A DNA stretch of 28,439 bases from Pelargonium nanum (taxonomy: Eukaryota; Streptophyta; Magnoliopsida; Geraniales; Geraniaceae): the NCBI GenBank assembly GCA_036897485.1, contig JAYMTF010000906.1, forward strand, positions 1 through 28,439, given 5' to 3'. Under the pieces are notes generated by a model, which was given only the letters and a program-made list of their open reading frames with translations, ran no database searches and was not told where the DNA came from. Of the stretch, positions 1-8,835 are shown piece after piece (the stretch's first letter is position 1; every line of letters begins with the position of its first letter). A program made the translations under genes and the position numbers.

Positions 1-2180
1 CTCACCAATTCACTTGGGTGGGTATGAGTGAAATTTAATGAATTGTGTCACCTTATTGATTTGGTTTAGCCTACCATAAAATGTTTGACTTAAATTAATT
101 TTCCTCACTCTATATATTCGTTTATTACTACTAATTTATTAGGTGGACTTAGTAGAGTAACTCATAATACCATTATATGAAGAAAAGAAAAAGAGAATTA
201 TAAAATGCTCTTTCCAATAACTCAAAATTTTAATATACAAGAGAGGTTTTAAATAATTGAGGCATTTTCTCCTTGTCAAATCACATCCTATGGTGCCTCT
301 TATTTTAACTTATTTGGTAGATCTAAAATGAATAATTTTCCACTTGACCTTGTAAAAAGCTAAAAATTCAAATAATGGTGAGCATATGTTCTTCCCATTT
401 GCAATATGAATGGTTTAAAGAAAATGACATAATTGGTCATCAATCATGATGTGACTCCAATATTTTTCACATGGAAAAGCATTTGAATAATGCTATGATA
501 AAGTGAAAACAAAATGAATAATAATACAAAAATATACAAGTACTATTGTCTTTTTGAGATTGAGAAGCAAAATGGGTGGTTTTGTTGGTGGACAGGTAAG
601 AATGAGTATTTGGAATTAAATTTGGGGACATTTGAAATTTGACACACATTGATATGAGTTTTAATGTAACGTTGAGTTGGATTATCTTGCAAGAATGACG
701 GGTTGAGGTTGTTACTCCATGAATCTCTCGAACGGCTCGATGCCATATTCTCATACTCCTAAATGCATAGCTATATAAAAACTTATACCTTCCTTTATGA
801 AAAACGCTTTTACTTTCAACTCTTAAATCAGTTAAACCCTTAGGCTCCAAATTGTACGTAGTGCCTCTTGGCGGCAGTGTACAAAGGGGGTTCCATCTTC
901 GACACAAAAGGGAGACTTTACCTCGAACAGAATTTTCGGGAGGAGGGTCGAGTGACCTTCTTTCCTAGGTGCTCACTCCTCCAAACAGAGGCGGACAAAA
1001 TCACATATTTTACTCATAAAATTTGATTTTTTACTTAAACGAATATGACGTAATATTTTTCGATTCAGATTTGCGTTCTACATGTTCAATTTGTACTCAA
1101 AACTTACTTTAAACATGAATGGTTACCTTTAACCAAGTGATTAAATTCAGAGGTCAAGTTTCTTATTATATATTTATATATAATGAATTGCCAAATTTGT
1201 AAGAAGATTCTTCTTCCTCTCTCATGAATATATGTTCAAATTTCCACTAACTCAGTCATTTCATTGCTTGAAAGCTACTCACCACCATGCCATATACAAA
1301 ATATATATGTAAATATGTATGTATATATACCAATTATATTCTATCTTTTTGTTGTGGCAATTTCTCCTTTTAGTATGCCACCTGCATATGTTCTTTGTCC
1401 TAATAACATACAACACAATGTTCCTATACATCATTGTCATTGTCAATTTTCTCTTCATTAAATGAAACACATTAACAAATTTAGTAACATGTTATTGTAA
1501 GTGACAAGATTGACCATCTGTTTTGCAATTATTGAAATTGAACCATTTATGAAACTAACAAAGAATTATACCAAATACTTAGGTGTAAATTTATAAATGA
1601 ATTTAAAAAATAAACATATATACTACAAAAACTCAAGAAAGTTATAATTTTTGATCAAAACAAGAATATACATACTTTTAATGTGCTTTGAAATCTCATC
1701 GAGCTATCTACTTCTAACACAGAAACAGACGACCGTGTAAAACATGAATCGCACCATTCACAAACCTCTTAGCAGAAAAAGCTCTAAATTAGTAAACTGA
1801 GCTAACAGAGTAATGATATTACTAATTATCAGACTGAATGCATTGTTATTTTTACCTCTTATCTGGATAACACCAATCACTAGAGAAGAATCCGATTTTA
1901 CATGTAATCAACGTCATTTTCGCTTAAAGTTTCTCAAACTGCTATAGTTTTCACCGTTCGAGCTTTTGCCACAGTGTCCCAAAAAAAACGGACGCCACCC
2001 CAAACTTGACCCGAGCTGTCTCGTACAATCCACCCTCCTCCATATTTTAAGTGGGAGAAAGAGGACAAAAGAATTACAAAAAGTGATAACCTTCTCCTTC
2101 ATAAGACATTTAAAATAAATAAAAACACTGTAGTTTTTTTTTGTTTTGTTTTGTTTTTGTTTTTTTTTTTTTGGTTACCA
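1..2180. other. AT-rich intergenic DNA, no supported gene
   Basis: I find no convincing gene here. Short open frames exist on both strands (for example 467-907 on - and 1914-2102 on -), but none shows a protein family I recognise or a clear exon pattern. About 840-1000 is less AT-rich than its surroundings and may be an old transposon remnant. A long T/GT-rich tract at about 2132-2172 closes the stretch. Confidence 0.6.
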
Positions 2181-2185
2181 TCAAA

Positions 2186-2327
2186 GCCCAAACGTATCAG
2201 AAATCAGATTTATGGGCCACGTATGAAAATGGATTGTTCAATATGTGCACGGCCCACACACTAGGGCCCAGTTTTTTAATTTTTAAATGAAAAGTGAATG
2301 GGCTGAACTTTTTTTATGAATGGGCCC
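2186..2327. promoter_or_regulatory. Cluster of site II-like TGGGCC/T motifs
   Basis: Motifs of the TGGGCC/TGGGCT type, on either strand, occur at about 2185-2190, 2213-2218, 2251-2256, 2264-2270, 2299-2304 and 2321-2327. In plants such site II elements are bound by TCP factors and are typical of proximal promoters of housekeeping and translation genes. No gene that I can identify starts within 1 kb on either side, so the cluster may belong to a lost gene, to a non-coding transcript, or be chance. The motif count is seen directly; the function is inferred. Confidence 0.45.
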
Positions 2328-2398
2328 AATTATTAAATAACCAAACACCACCTTTCAAAAGAAAAAAAGAAAAGAAAAACAAACATCATTTCATCTTT

Positions 2399-2630
2399 TA
2401 AGAGGGTGTTTCATGTTTTTTTTATAAGCAACGGGACAAGCAGGTCTATGCGGCCTGTGTTTCTCACCCCTTAGTGGGGGCGCCACCCTTGATAGTTGTT
2501 ATTTTTCTCCTTAAACCCATAAATTCCACCCCATACCGCCGACAAGGAGGCTCGAACCTAAGACCTCAAAGGAAATCCAAACCGCATCAACCGCTTGGTC
2601 CAACATGCCTTGGTAAGAGGGTGTTTCATG
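2399..2630 (-). mobile_element. tRNA-derived SINE, copy 1, with target duplications
   Basis: A non-coding element of about 198 bases (2416-2613) is flanked by a perfect 17-base direct repeat, taagagggtgtttcatg, at 2399-2415 and 2614-2630. Read on the minus strand it begins with a tRNA-like head: an A-box-like ttggaccaagcggt, then a B-box match ggttcgagcc. It ends in an A-rich tail, seen as the T run at 2416-2423 on the plus strand. A pol III type head, A-rich tail and long target duplication define a SINE mobilised by LINE machinery. A second copy lies at 3185-3412. Confidence 0.88.
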
Positions 2631-3184
2631 TACAATCTACTAACTTTACTTAATAAGTTAAAAAGAAATTTCACTATGATCCGCAAGATTTGAATGAATA
2701 AATCACTTTGATTTTGGCATCGCGGTTGTGATAATTTATCTCACCTTAAAAAATTCTATTTTTTTTTTTGTATTATGTGTCATTGATCTTGTTAATTAAA
2801 ATGGAACATTATTTAGTTTATGAGTTATATAATATAATACAGTTTTTTCTGTATTTAAAATGATTTTGAACCGAACTCTAAGCGTCACATAGTTAAAAAT
2901 ATAATATCATTTGTGTTGCCAATTTATGTTATCATTAGATCATAATTGATGTCTAGAATTAGACATTGTTTAGATAATAATTACTTATTTAGCCTATATT
3001 ATAAGATGTTCATACTTTTTTTTTTGTCTCTCATGATGTAACTTGTATAGATTTGTATTACTTTATATAAACAAGAGAAGAAAAGTAAGTTTTAAGAATA
3101 GGGTAGGTTGTATGGAACTTAGATATTCAAAATTAATGATTGAGAAATCATAATATTATTTGATTTGTGGTTGAAGTTTGACAT
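2631..3184. other. AT-rich spacer between the two SINEs
   Basis: AT-rich sequence with several T runs. I see no gene, no repeat border and no clear regulatory cluster in it. Confidence 0.5.
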
Positions 3185-3412
3185 TCTTTAGCTTTGACTT
3201 TTTTTAATAAGCGACGGGACAGCAGGCTTACAAAGGCCAGTGTTTCTCACCCCTAGTGGGGGCGTCACCCGAGTTAGTCGTTAGTTTTTCCCTTAAACCC
3301 ATAAATTTCACCCCATACCGTTGGCAAGGAGGCTCAAACCTGAGACCTTAAAGGAAATCCAAAGCTTATCAACTGATTGGCCCAACATGTCTTGGTCTTT
3401 AGCTTTGACTTT
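3185..3412 (-). mobile_element. tRNA-derived SINE, copy 2, with target duplications
   Basis: This is a diverged copy of the element at 2399-2630 in the same orientation. It spans about 3202-3395 and is flanked by a perfect 17-base duplication, tctttagctttgacttt, at 3185-3201 and 3396-3412. The copies share the head, the B-box region (here ggtttgagcc on the minus strand), a central block with a gggggcg core and the A-rich 3' end. Intact target duplications on both copies point to two independent insertions, not a segmental duplication. Confidence 0.88.
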
Positions 3413-4818
3413 ATTTTCCTGCCAGCTCAAATAATTATTCCAAAATGCTTATCATATAGACTATATAGTAGTACATAGTTTTTATGGTTTTTTTTTAAAG
3501 TTAGTTTTTATGGTTTTTTAATTGAATCCATTAATAAATTTGTAATTGATTATTTTTTTCCTTTAATATGTGGGAATGTGAGTTAAAAGACAAAATTATA
3601 AAATATTGATTATAAATTTTTAGTTGTTATGAAATCCACTTCACAAAACTTCAAATCAAGAACTTTAAAATCATGACACGTAAGGTTTTGATCACTCTTC
3701 CATTTATTTGTAGCATCTTATCCCTTGTTTTATTTATTTGTTTAAAAATAATTAGAAACCATAAAAAAATAGGAGAAATATATTTAATATTATCGTAGTG
3801 CAACATCAAATTATAAAGAGCACAATGTTTTGAAAATAAAGTAAGAATGAAAACAGACGATTGGATTTTAATTAGGTAATTGCAAATGGCTGTCTTGTTA
3901 GGTTAATAGTTCTTGTCATGCTAAAAAAATATTTAATTTAAGATATTTTAGTATAGGGACAATTTTTTGACTATGTCCAAAAAACCTTAGACGAGAACCG
4001 AAAGTACAAGATCATACACGATACAAGACATTTTTGTCATCTCAATCGTCACACGGATGAGCTAGCTAGAGGCTTGGACCGGTTTCGTGCCAGAGAACTG
4101 TCGCCTCAAATTTAATGTATATGGTACATTGTTTGTCTCGTCGAGATGACTCGAGTCTGACGCTCAGGTTGTTCAATCTCTGCAGCATGGAGAGGAGAAC
4201 GTCATTGCCTTCAGTGTGCAGTAGGTTGTTCAATCTCTACAACAATGTTAAATTATGTATTATCCATAACATCACATTTGTTTCTCATTAAATAGGTGTC
4301 ATGAACTTACCATCAACCCAAAGCGTGGTAAATATATTGAATTATTAGGAGAACCTACACAACACTCCAATATATTTACTTTTTTCAAATCCTGTATTTT
4401 CTTTCTCATTTTACAAATCATATCCTAACTAGTTCTTTTTTCGACCCTAAGTAGAATTTTCATATTTGTAATAAATGAGCTAATAGTTTGAAGAAAGTTT
4501 GGTATGTGCACCTTCATAATTCTAGCAATCGTTTAATAACTATACTTGTAACTTGAAAATAATGTCATGTCAACCTTCCATTAATCTATACATTCTCATA
4601 ATTTTTCTTTCGGCTGATATTTCTCCGATCAATAATTTAATTTCACTAAAATTTCCTACATTCAATGTCCTCACAAATTTAGTTAGACGTATATTAACAT
4701 AATTCAACCAATTAATTAAGATTGAACCAAAAATTCAAATGCTTTTTATTTTTTTTTCCAAAAAAAAAAAAAAAAAAACACACACACAAGACAATCACAT
4801 GGGACCACACAATTCAAC
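3413..4818. other. Intergenic DNA upstream of the receptor kinase
   Basis: No gene is supported. The stretch is AT-rich except for about 3950-4250, which is richer in GC and carries a 16-base exact direct repeat, aggttgttcaatctct, at 4166-4181 and 4223-4238. A perfect 12-base inverted repeat, gtaaatatattg and its complement, sits at 4328-4339 and 4368-4379. An A run and a short CA repeat at about 4759-4787 end just before the first ATG. The proximal promoter of the kinase must lie here, but I see no diagnostic TATA or G-box that I would defend. Confidence 0.5.
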
Positions 4819-4959
4819 ATGCATAATATTTTACTAATTTTTCTCTTACATTCTCGTCGTCGTGCTCTGCTCATTGCCTCCTTCAGACTCAACCCTCTCT
4901 GTCTCCGAACTCACAATCATGAACACACCAATCCAAATCCACGGACCTTCATTTCTCAA
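4819..4959 (+). other. In-frame upstream extension of the kinase ORF, probably leader
   Basis: An ATG at 4819 opens 47 codons in frame with the kinase before the ATG at 4960. The encoded segment is rich in R, H, N and P and does not look like a continuation of a secretion signal. The residues from the second ATG form a textbook signal peptide. I therefore read this stretch as leader sequence, though initiation at 4819 would give an 822-residue form. Confidence 0.5.
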
Positions 4960-7287
4960 ATGACCATTTTCATTACTCTCTTTATCTTCCTCTTCCTCGT
5001 TTCTCGTCCCGCCGTTGACGCCCTCGGCTCCGCTTCCACCGCCGCCGCCACCTACGCCACCGCCACCGTCTGCGGCATCGTCGCCGGCGAGCCCACCCAG
5101 AGAATCGAATGCTACCAGAATGGCCGGACCATCCTCATTGAACCCAATGTTTCCTACCAAGCCATCTCCGGCGGCCGCGACTTCTTCTGCGGCCTCCGCT
5201 CCGGCGGCTCCACCGTCCTCTGCTGGGACACCGTCTCGTCCGGCTCGAGCTTCCAACCCAAGCGCATATACTTCAACAAGACCGTTGCTTTGACCGATCT
5301 AACGGTCGGGGACGATCACGTTTGTGCCACGCGGGTCGATTCCGGCGCCGCCTTGTGCTGGAGAGGAGTGGCTGCGAACGGGTCTCCGTTCCCGTCGCCG
5401 GAGCAATCTCAGGAGTTTCTGACGGTGACGTCTGGTAACGGATTCACGTGCGGAATTTTGAAGAGAAGCTACAGAGTGGTCTGTTGGGGCAATGGTGGAA
5501 ACCAAATCGGAGCAGAGATTCAAGAACAGTTCAGCAATTTGTCAATGTCGAGCTTGATCGCCGGAGAGTCTCATGCCTGTGGGCTCACGGTGGCCGGAAA
5601 CTTGATCTGCGGAGGAAAAAACGATTCCGGGCAGTTGGGTTCTCCGTCAAATTCGCTCAATTTCGAGTTCTCGGGATTGGCATTGGGATCGAATTTCAGC
5701 TGCGCGATTCGGCAGAGAAGTGGGTTCGTGACATGTTGGGGATTTTCAGAAAAAGGTAGCAACTTTAACGACCCAGTGAAGAACATTTCGTTCGAATCAG
5801 TAGTTGCGGGTTCGGATTTTGTTTGTGGGTTGATGACCCTGAATTTATCGGCGATTTGCTGGGGACCCAGATGGCCCAATTGGCCTAATTCGGCCATTAA
5901 TGTCCAGTTAGGGACGATTCTTCCAGGTCCCTGCGTGCAAGGCTCGTGCGGTTCGTGCGGTGTTTATCCAGATTCTGAGACTCTCTGTAATGGGTCTGGA
6001 AATATCTGCAAATCATGCTCGATTGAGCTTCCACTTCCAGCTCCTCTGCCGCCACTAGCTTCGCCGTCGCAGCCACAATCTCCACCGCCTCCAAAACCAG
6101 TCAACAAGCTTTCAATGGCGTTTCTGGTTGTTGGGTCGATCGGAGCTTTTTCTGGGCTATGCTCCATCGTTTACTGCGTGTGGAATCGCAAGACTCACGA
6201 GCCGCCGGAGACAGAGACGCCAAATACAGAGCCGGAGACTACAAATGCGGATTTTCCGGCGAGATCGCCGAGCATCAGAGGGTCGATTCACGCCGACAAA
6301 ACCCAGAAATTTTCTTTGTCGGAGCTCACGGCGGCCACCGACAACTTCTCGCCGGAGAACAAGATCGGCGGCGGTAGCTTCGGCGCCGTCTATAAAGGAA
6401 AGCTCCCGCCGGACGGCCGCGAAGTGGCCGTCAAGAGAGGCGACACGACAAGTACGAGGAACAAGAAGTTGCGGGAAAAAGAGAGCGCTTTCGAGTCCGA
6501 GCTGGCTCTCCTGTCGCGCGTGCACCACAAGCACCTGGTGGGTCTCGTCGGATTTTGCCAAGAAAACGACGAGAGGCTTCTGGTCTACGACTACATGGCC
6601 AACGGAGCTCTCCACGACCATCTGCACAACAAGAATGTTGATAATAACGTTGCGGATCTTGCGATCAATTCGTGGAAAACGAGGATCAAGATTGCCTTGG
6701 ACGCCGCGAGAGGGATCGAGTATTTGCATAGCTACGCGGTCCCGCCAATTATTCATCGGGACATCAAGTCCTCGAATATACTCTTGGACGCGGATTGGAC
6801 AGCGAGAGTGTCCGATTTTGGACTCTCGTTATTGGGTCCGGACCCCGACAAGGAGTACTTGTCTACTAAGGCGGCTGGGACAGTTGGGTACATTGATCCT
6901 GAGTACTATGTATTGAATGTCTTGACGACGAAGAGTGATGTGTATGGTTTCGGCGTGGTGTTGTTGGAGATTTTGACGGGGAAGAGGGCCGTGTTTGTGG
7001 ATGAGGAGGGCGGGGGCGGTCCGGTCGGGGTGGTGGAGTACGCGGGGCCGAGGATAGCGGCGGGGCAGGTGAGGGAGGTGTTGGACAAGCGGGTGGGGAC
7101 GCCGGAGGTGGGGGAGGCGGAGGCGGTCGAGGTGGTGGCTAACACGGCCGTGCGGTGTGTGGAGTTGGAGGGGAAGGAGAGGCCTAGTGTTAGTGACATT
7201 GTTGCTAATTTGGAGAGAGCTATGGCTTTTTGCGAGGGAAGCCAAGTTAGTTTTTCAACCGCCACATTCTCTATGCCATTTGAGTAA
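4960..7287 (+). CDS. CCR3: CRINKLY4-related receptor-like serine/threonine kinase (CCR3-like)
   Basis: A single uninterrupted frame of 775 residues from the ATG at 4960 encodes a plasma-membrane receptor kinase. Residues 1 to about 22 form a signal peptide with a core rich in F, I and L. About 38-304 contain seven crinkly (RCC1-like) repeats, each with a C-G and a later C-W-G-type motif. A cysteine-rich segment at about 321-352 and a proline-rich linker follow. The transmembrane helix is at about 384-408. The kinase begins near 451 with a G-G-G-S-F-G loop, catalytic K492, H599-R600-D601 and D619-F620-G621, so it looks active. The family binds extracellular cues; maize CRINKLY4 and Arabidopsis ACR4 act in epidermal patterning. 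The ectodomain resembles CCR3 more than ACR4, but the choice between CCR paralogues is not certain. Lack of introns fits the family. The start is chosen from the signal peptide; an in-frame ATG at 4819 would add 47 residues. Confidence 0.93.
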   Translation: MTIFITLFIFLFLVSRPAVDALGSASTAAATYATATVCGIVAGEPTQRIECYQNGRTILIEPNVSYQAISGGRDFFCGLRSGGSTVLCWDTVSSGSSFQPKRIYFNKTVALTDLTVGDDHVCATRVDSGAALCWRGVAANGSPFPSPEQSQEFLTVTSGNGFTCGILKRSYRVVCWGNGGNQIGAEIQEQFSNLSMSSLIAGESHACGLTVAGNLICGGKNDSGQLGSPSNSLNFEFSGLALGSNFSCAIRQRSGFVTCWGFSEKGSNFNDPVKNISFESVVAGSDFVCGLMTLNLSAICWGPRWPNWPNSAINVQLGTILPGPCVQGSCGSCGVYPDSETLCNGSGNICKSCSIELPLPAPLPPLASPSQPQSPPPPKPVNKLSMAFLVVGSIGAFSGLCSIVYCVWNRKTHEPPETETPNTEPETTNADFPARSPSIRGSIHADKTQKFSLSELTAATDNFSPENKIGGGSFGAVYKGKLPPDGREVAVKRGDTTSTRNKKLREKESAFESELALLSRVHHKHLVGLVGFCQENDERLLVYDYMANGALHDHLHNKNVDNNVADLAINSWKTRIKIALDAARGIEYLHSYAVPPIIHRDIKSSNILLDADWTARVSDFGLSLLGPDPDKEYLSTKAAGTVGYIDPEYYVLNVLTTKSDVYGFGVVLLEILTGKRAVFVDEEGGGGPVGVVEYAGPRIAAGQVREVLDKRVGTPEVGEAEAVEVVANTAVRCVELEGKERPSVSDIVANLERAMAFCEGSQVSFSTATFSMPFE

Positions 7288-8278
7288 TGCTGATAATTCT
7301 GATTATTTCGAATTAAAAAATGCGGGTCGAGATTAATTGTGTGTTGCAGAAAATATGTAGATTGAGTGTGGATCGAATTATAGGCGCTCACATGTCTGAG
7401 TCCATCACGTCGTATTGATATTAATTTCATTTGTTTTCTTATTTCTTCAATTTGTTGTACAATTTGATAGCATCTAGGTTGTAACATGTAATGCTCAGTT
7501 AGTGATTTTGCTGTACTGACTGGAGGGAGTAGAACTATTCATTATTTTTTTTACTTCTAGATTTATGCATATGATTGATTAACAATTCTTTCAACTAGAT
7601 CAACGGTTAATTGAACCAACGCTTAAATAAACTAAATTTTTACCCCATTAATCATTATGTTAGTAAAGAACTGAGAACTAAATAAACGTCTATTTCGAAC
7701 TAAATTTTTCATAACAATTTGTGTGCAATTAAAGATGTGACAAAGAGGTTGCTAAACTTATTTTTCATATTCCACCAAAATTAGTTAATTTTGTTTTGTC
7801 AACCATAAAAGAAATGGTTGATTACTAATAGTAAAGAAATGAAGAACAGGCTGTAGCTTGAACGAGTGATTCTTCACATGCTGTGGACTATATATGGCGT
7901 TAGAATCGGAAACAAAATATAGTATTAGGAGAGCTTAATTAATGGAATCAACAAATTCAGGGTGATTAATTTATTTCATTAATTATTAAATAGACATGCT
8001 ATGATTATTTTCAAACACGTAGTTGTTCACGATGATCCACCCAACCCTAAAAATTAAAAAATATAATTAAATTTGTCCATATAGGAGGTGCCAACTCCTT
8101 ACTTTATACCAAACAAATTGGGAGACTTAATTATTGATGCGCATTAGAGGATATTGTGTTCTTGATCACGTGTAAGAGTAGTTGGTTTGAAAATATTAAG
8201 AGTTTAGAGTCTTAAAATACGGAGTTGGAGACTTAGATTCTTACTTTTTTGGTAATAATAGCATATCGTTATAAAAAA
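7288..8278. other. Receptor kinase 3' flank and AT-rich spacer
   Basis: The first few hundred bases should contain the 3'UTR of the kinase. The rest is AT-rich, with no open frame or repeat border that I can support. The kinase and the next gene (PLC-A) are convergent, so both 3' ends face this spacer. Confidence 0.55.
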
Positions 8279-8443
8279 TTTGAGTGTATGCCAAATGTGG
8301 ACTTGGAGGCGACCCAGAGAAACGGTGATCTTGGAGGCGTGAGAGCTCCTCTTGAGGAGCTAATTTGAGTGTGTCCCAAACGTAGACTTCAAGGCGACCA
8401 AGGAAGGCGGTGATCTTGGAGGTGTGAGAGCTCCTCTTGAGGA
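8279..8443 (+). repeat. Tandem duplication, period 85 bases
   Basis: Two diverged units at 8279-8358 and 8364-8443 are offset by exactly 85 bases. Both run from tttgagtgt to gagagctcctcttgagga and share ggtgatcttggagg. The first unit ends in a perfect 8-base palindrome arm pair (agctcctc tt gaggagct) that is broken in the second. The block is far richer in G and C than its surroundings and continues to about 8650 as G/A-rich sequence with a looser internal repeat (ctaagtatggaggaga and ctaaacatggaggaga). It is probably the remnant of a transposable element; I recognise no coding domain. Confidence 0.75.
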
Positions 8444-8835
8444 CCTTCGAGGCTAAGTATGGAGGAGAAGTGCAAGGCTCGCATTGTGACCATGATGCAT
8501 GAGAGGTTTGGAGGCATATTGTGAAGACTAAACATGGAGGAGAGGGGCGTCGCTCCTTAGTGCCTTAGTGTCTCGACTCATCTTCAAACTCCCACGAGGG
8601 TGCGTACCAAGCTTGTGATAGTCTTGGGCCTCTCGAGTGACCAGGTCGGTGACATGACATTCGGACTTCACGTGTCGCTTCACCATTTGTTGCTAGCACT
8701 TGTGATTTTTTTTGGGAAACATTACATAAAATAATCATTTTATTTTTACTTCAATTTCTTCTAATAAACAACACAATGATATTCAATTCAAGTTTCTTTT
8801 TAACACAGTAAAGAACACAACAATTAGCAGTAAAT

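Noticed and set aside
467..907. 146-codon minus-strand frame
   Set aside because: No recognisable motif, no start context or neighbouring exon pattern, and the C-terminal half has the composition of translated AT-rich DNA. A transposon remnant is possible but not shown.
4328..4379. Perfect 12-base inverted repeat upstream of the kinase as a microRNA or terminator
   Set aside because: The arms are short and purely AT-rich with one or two GCs; such hairpins are frequent by chance in this composition.
4846..5256. 136-codon antisense frame rich in G, A and E at the kinase 5' end
   Set aside because: It is the mirror of the C-rich repeats of the signal peptide and first crinkly repeats; low complexity and no family resemblance.
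6157..6756. 199-codon open frame antisense to the receptor kinase, and 262 codons in another plus frame at 6128-6916
   Set aside because: Both lie fully inside the kinase domain coding sequence. High GC at codon position 3 suppresses stops in the shadow frames. Neither shows a domain of its own.
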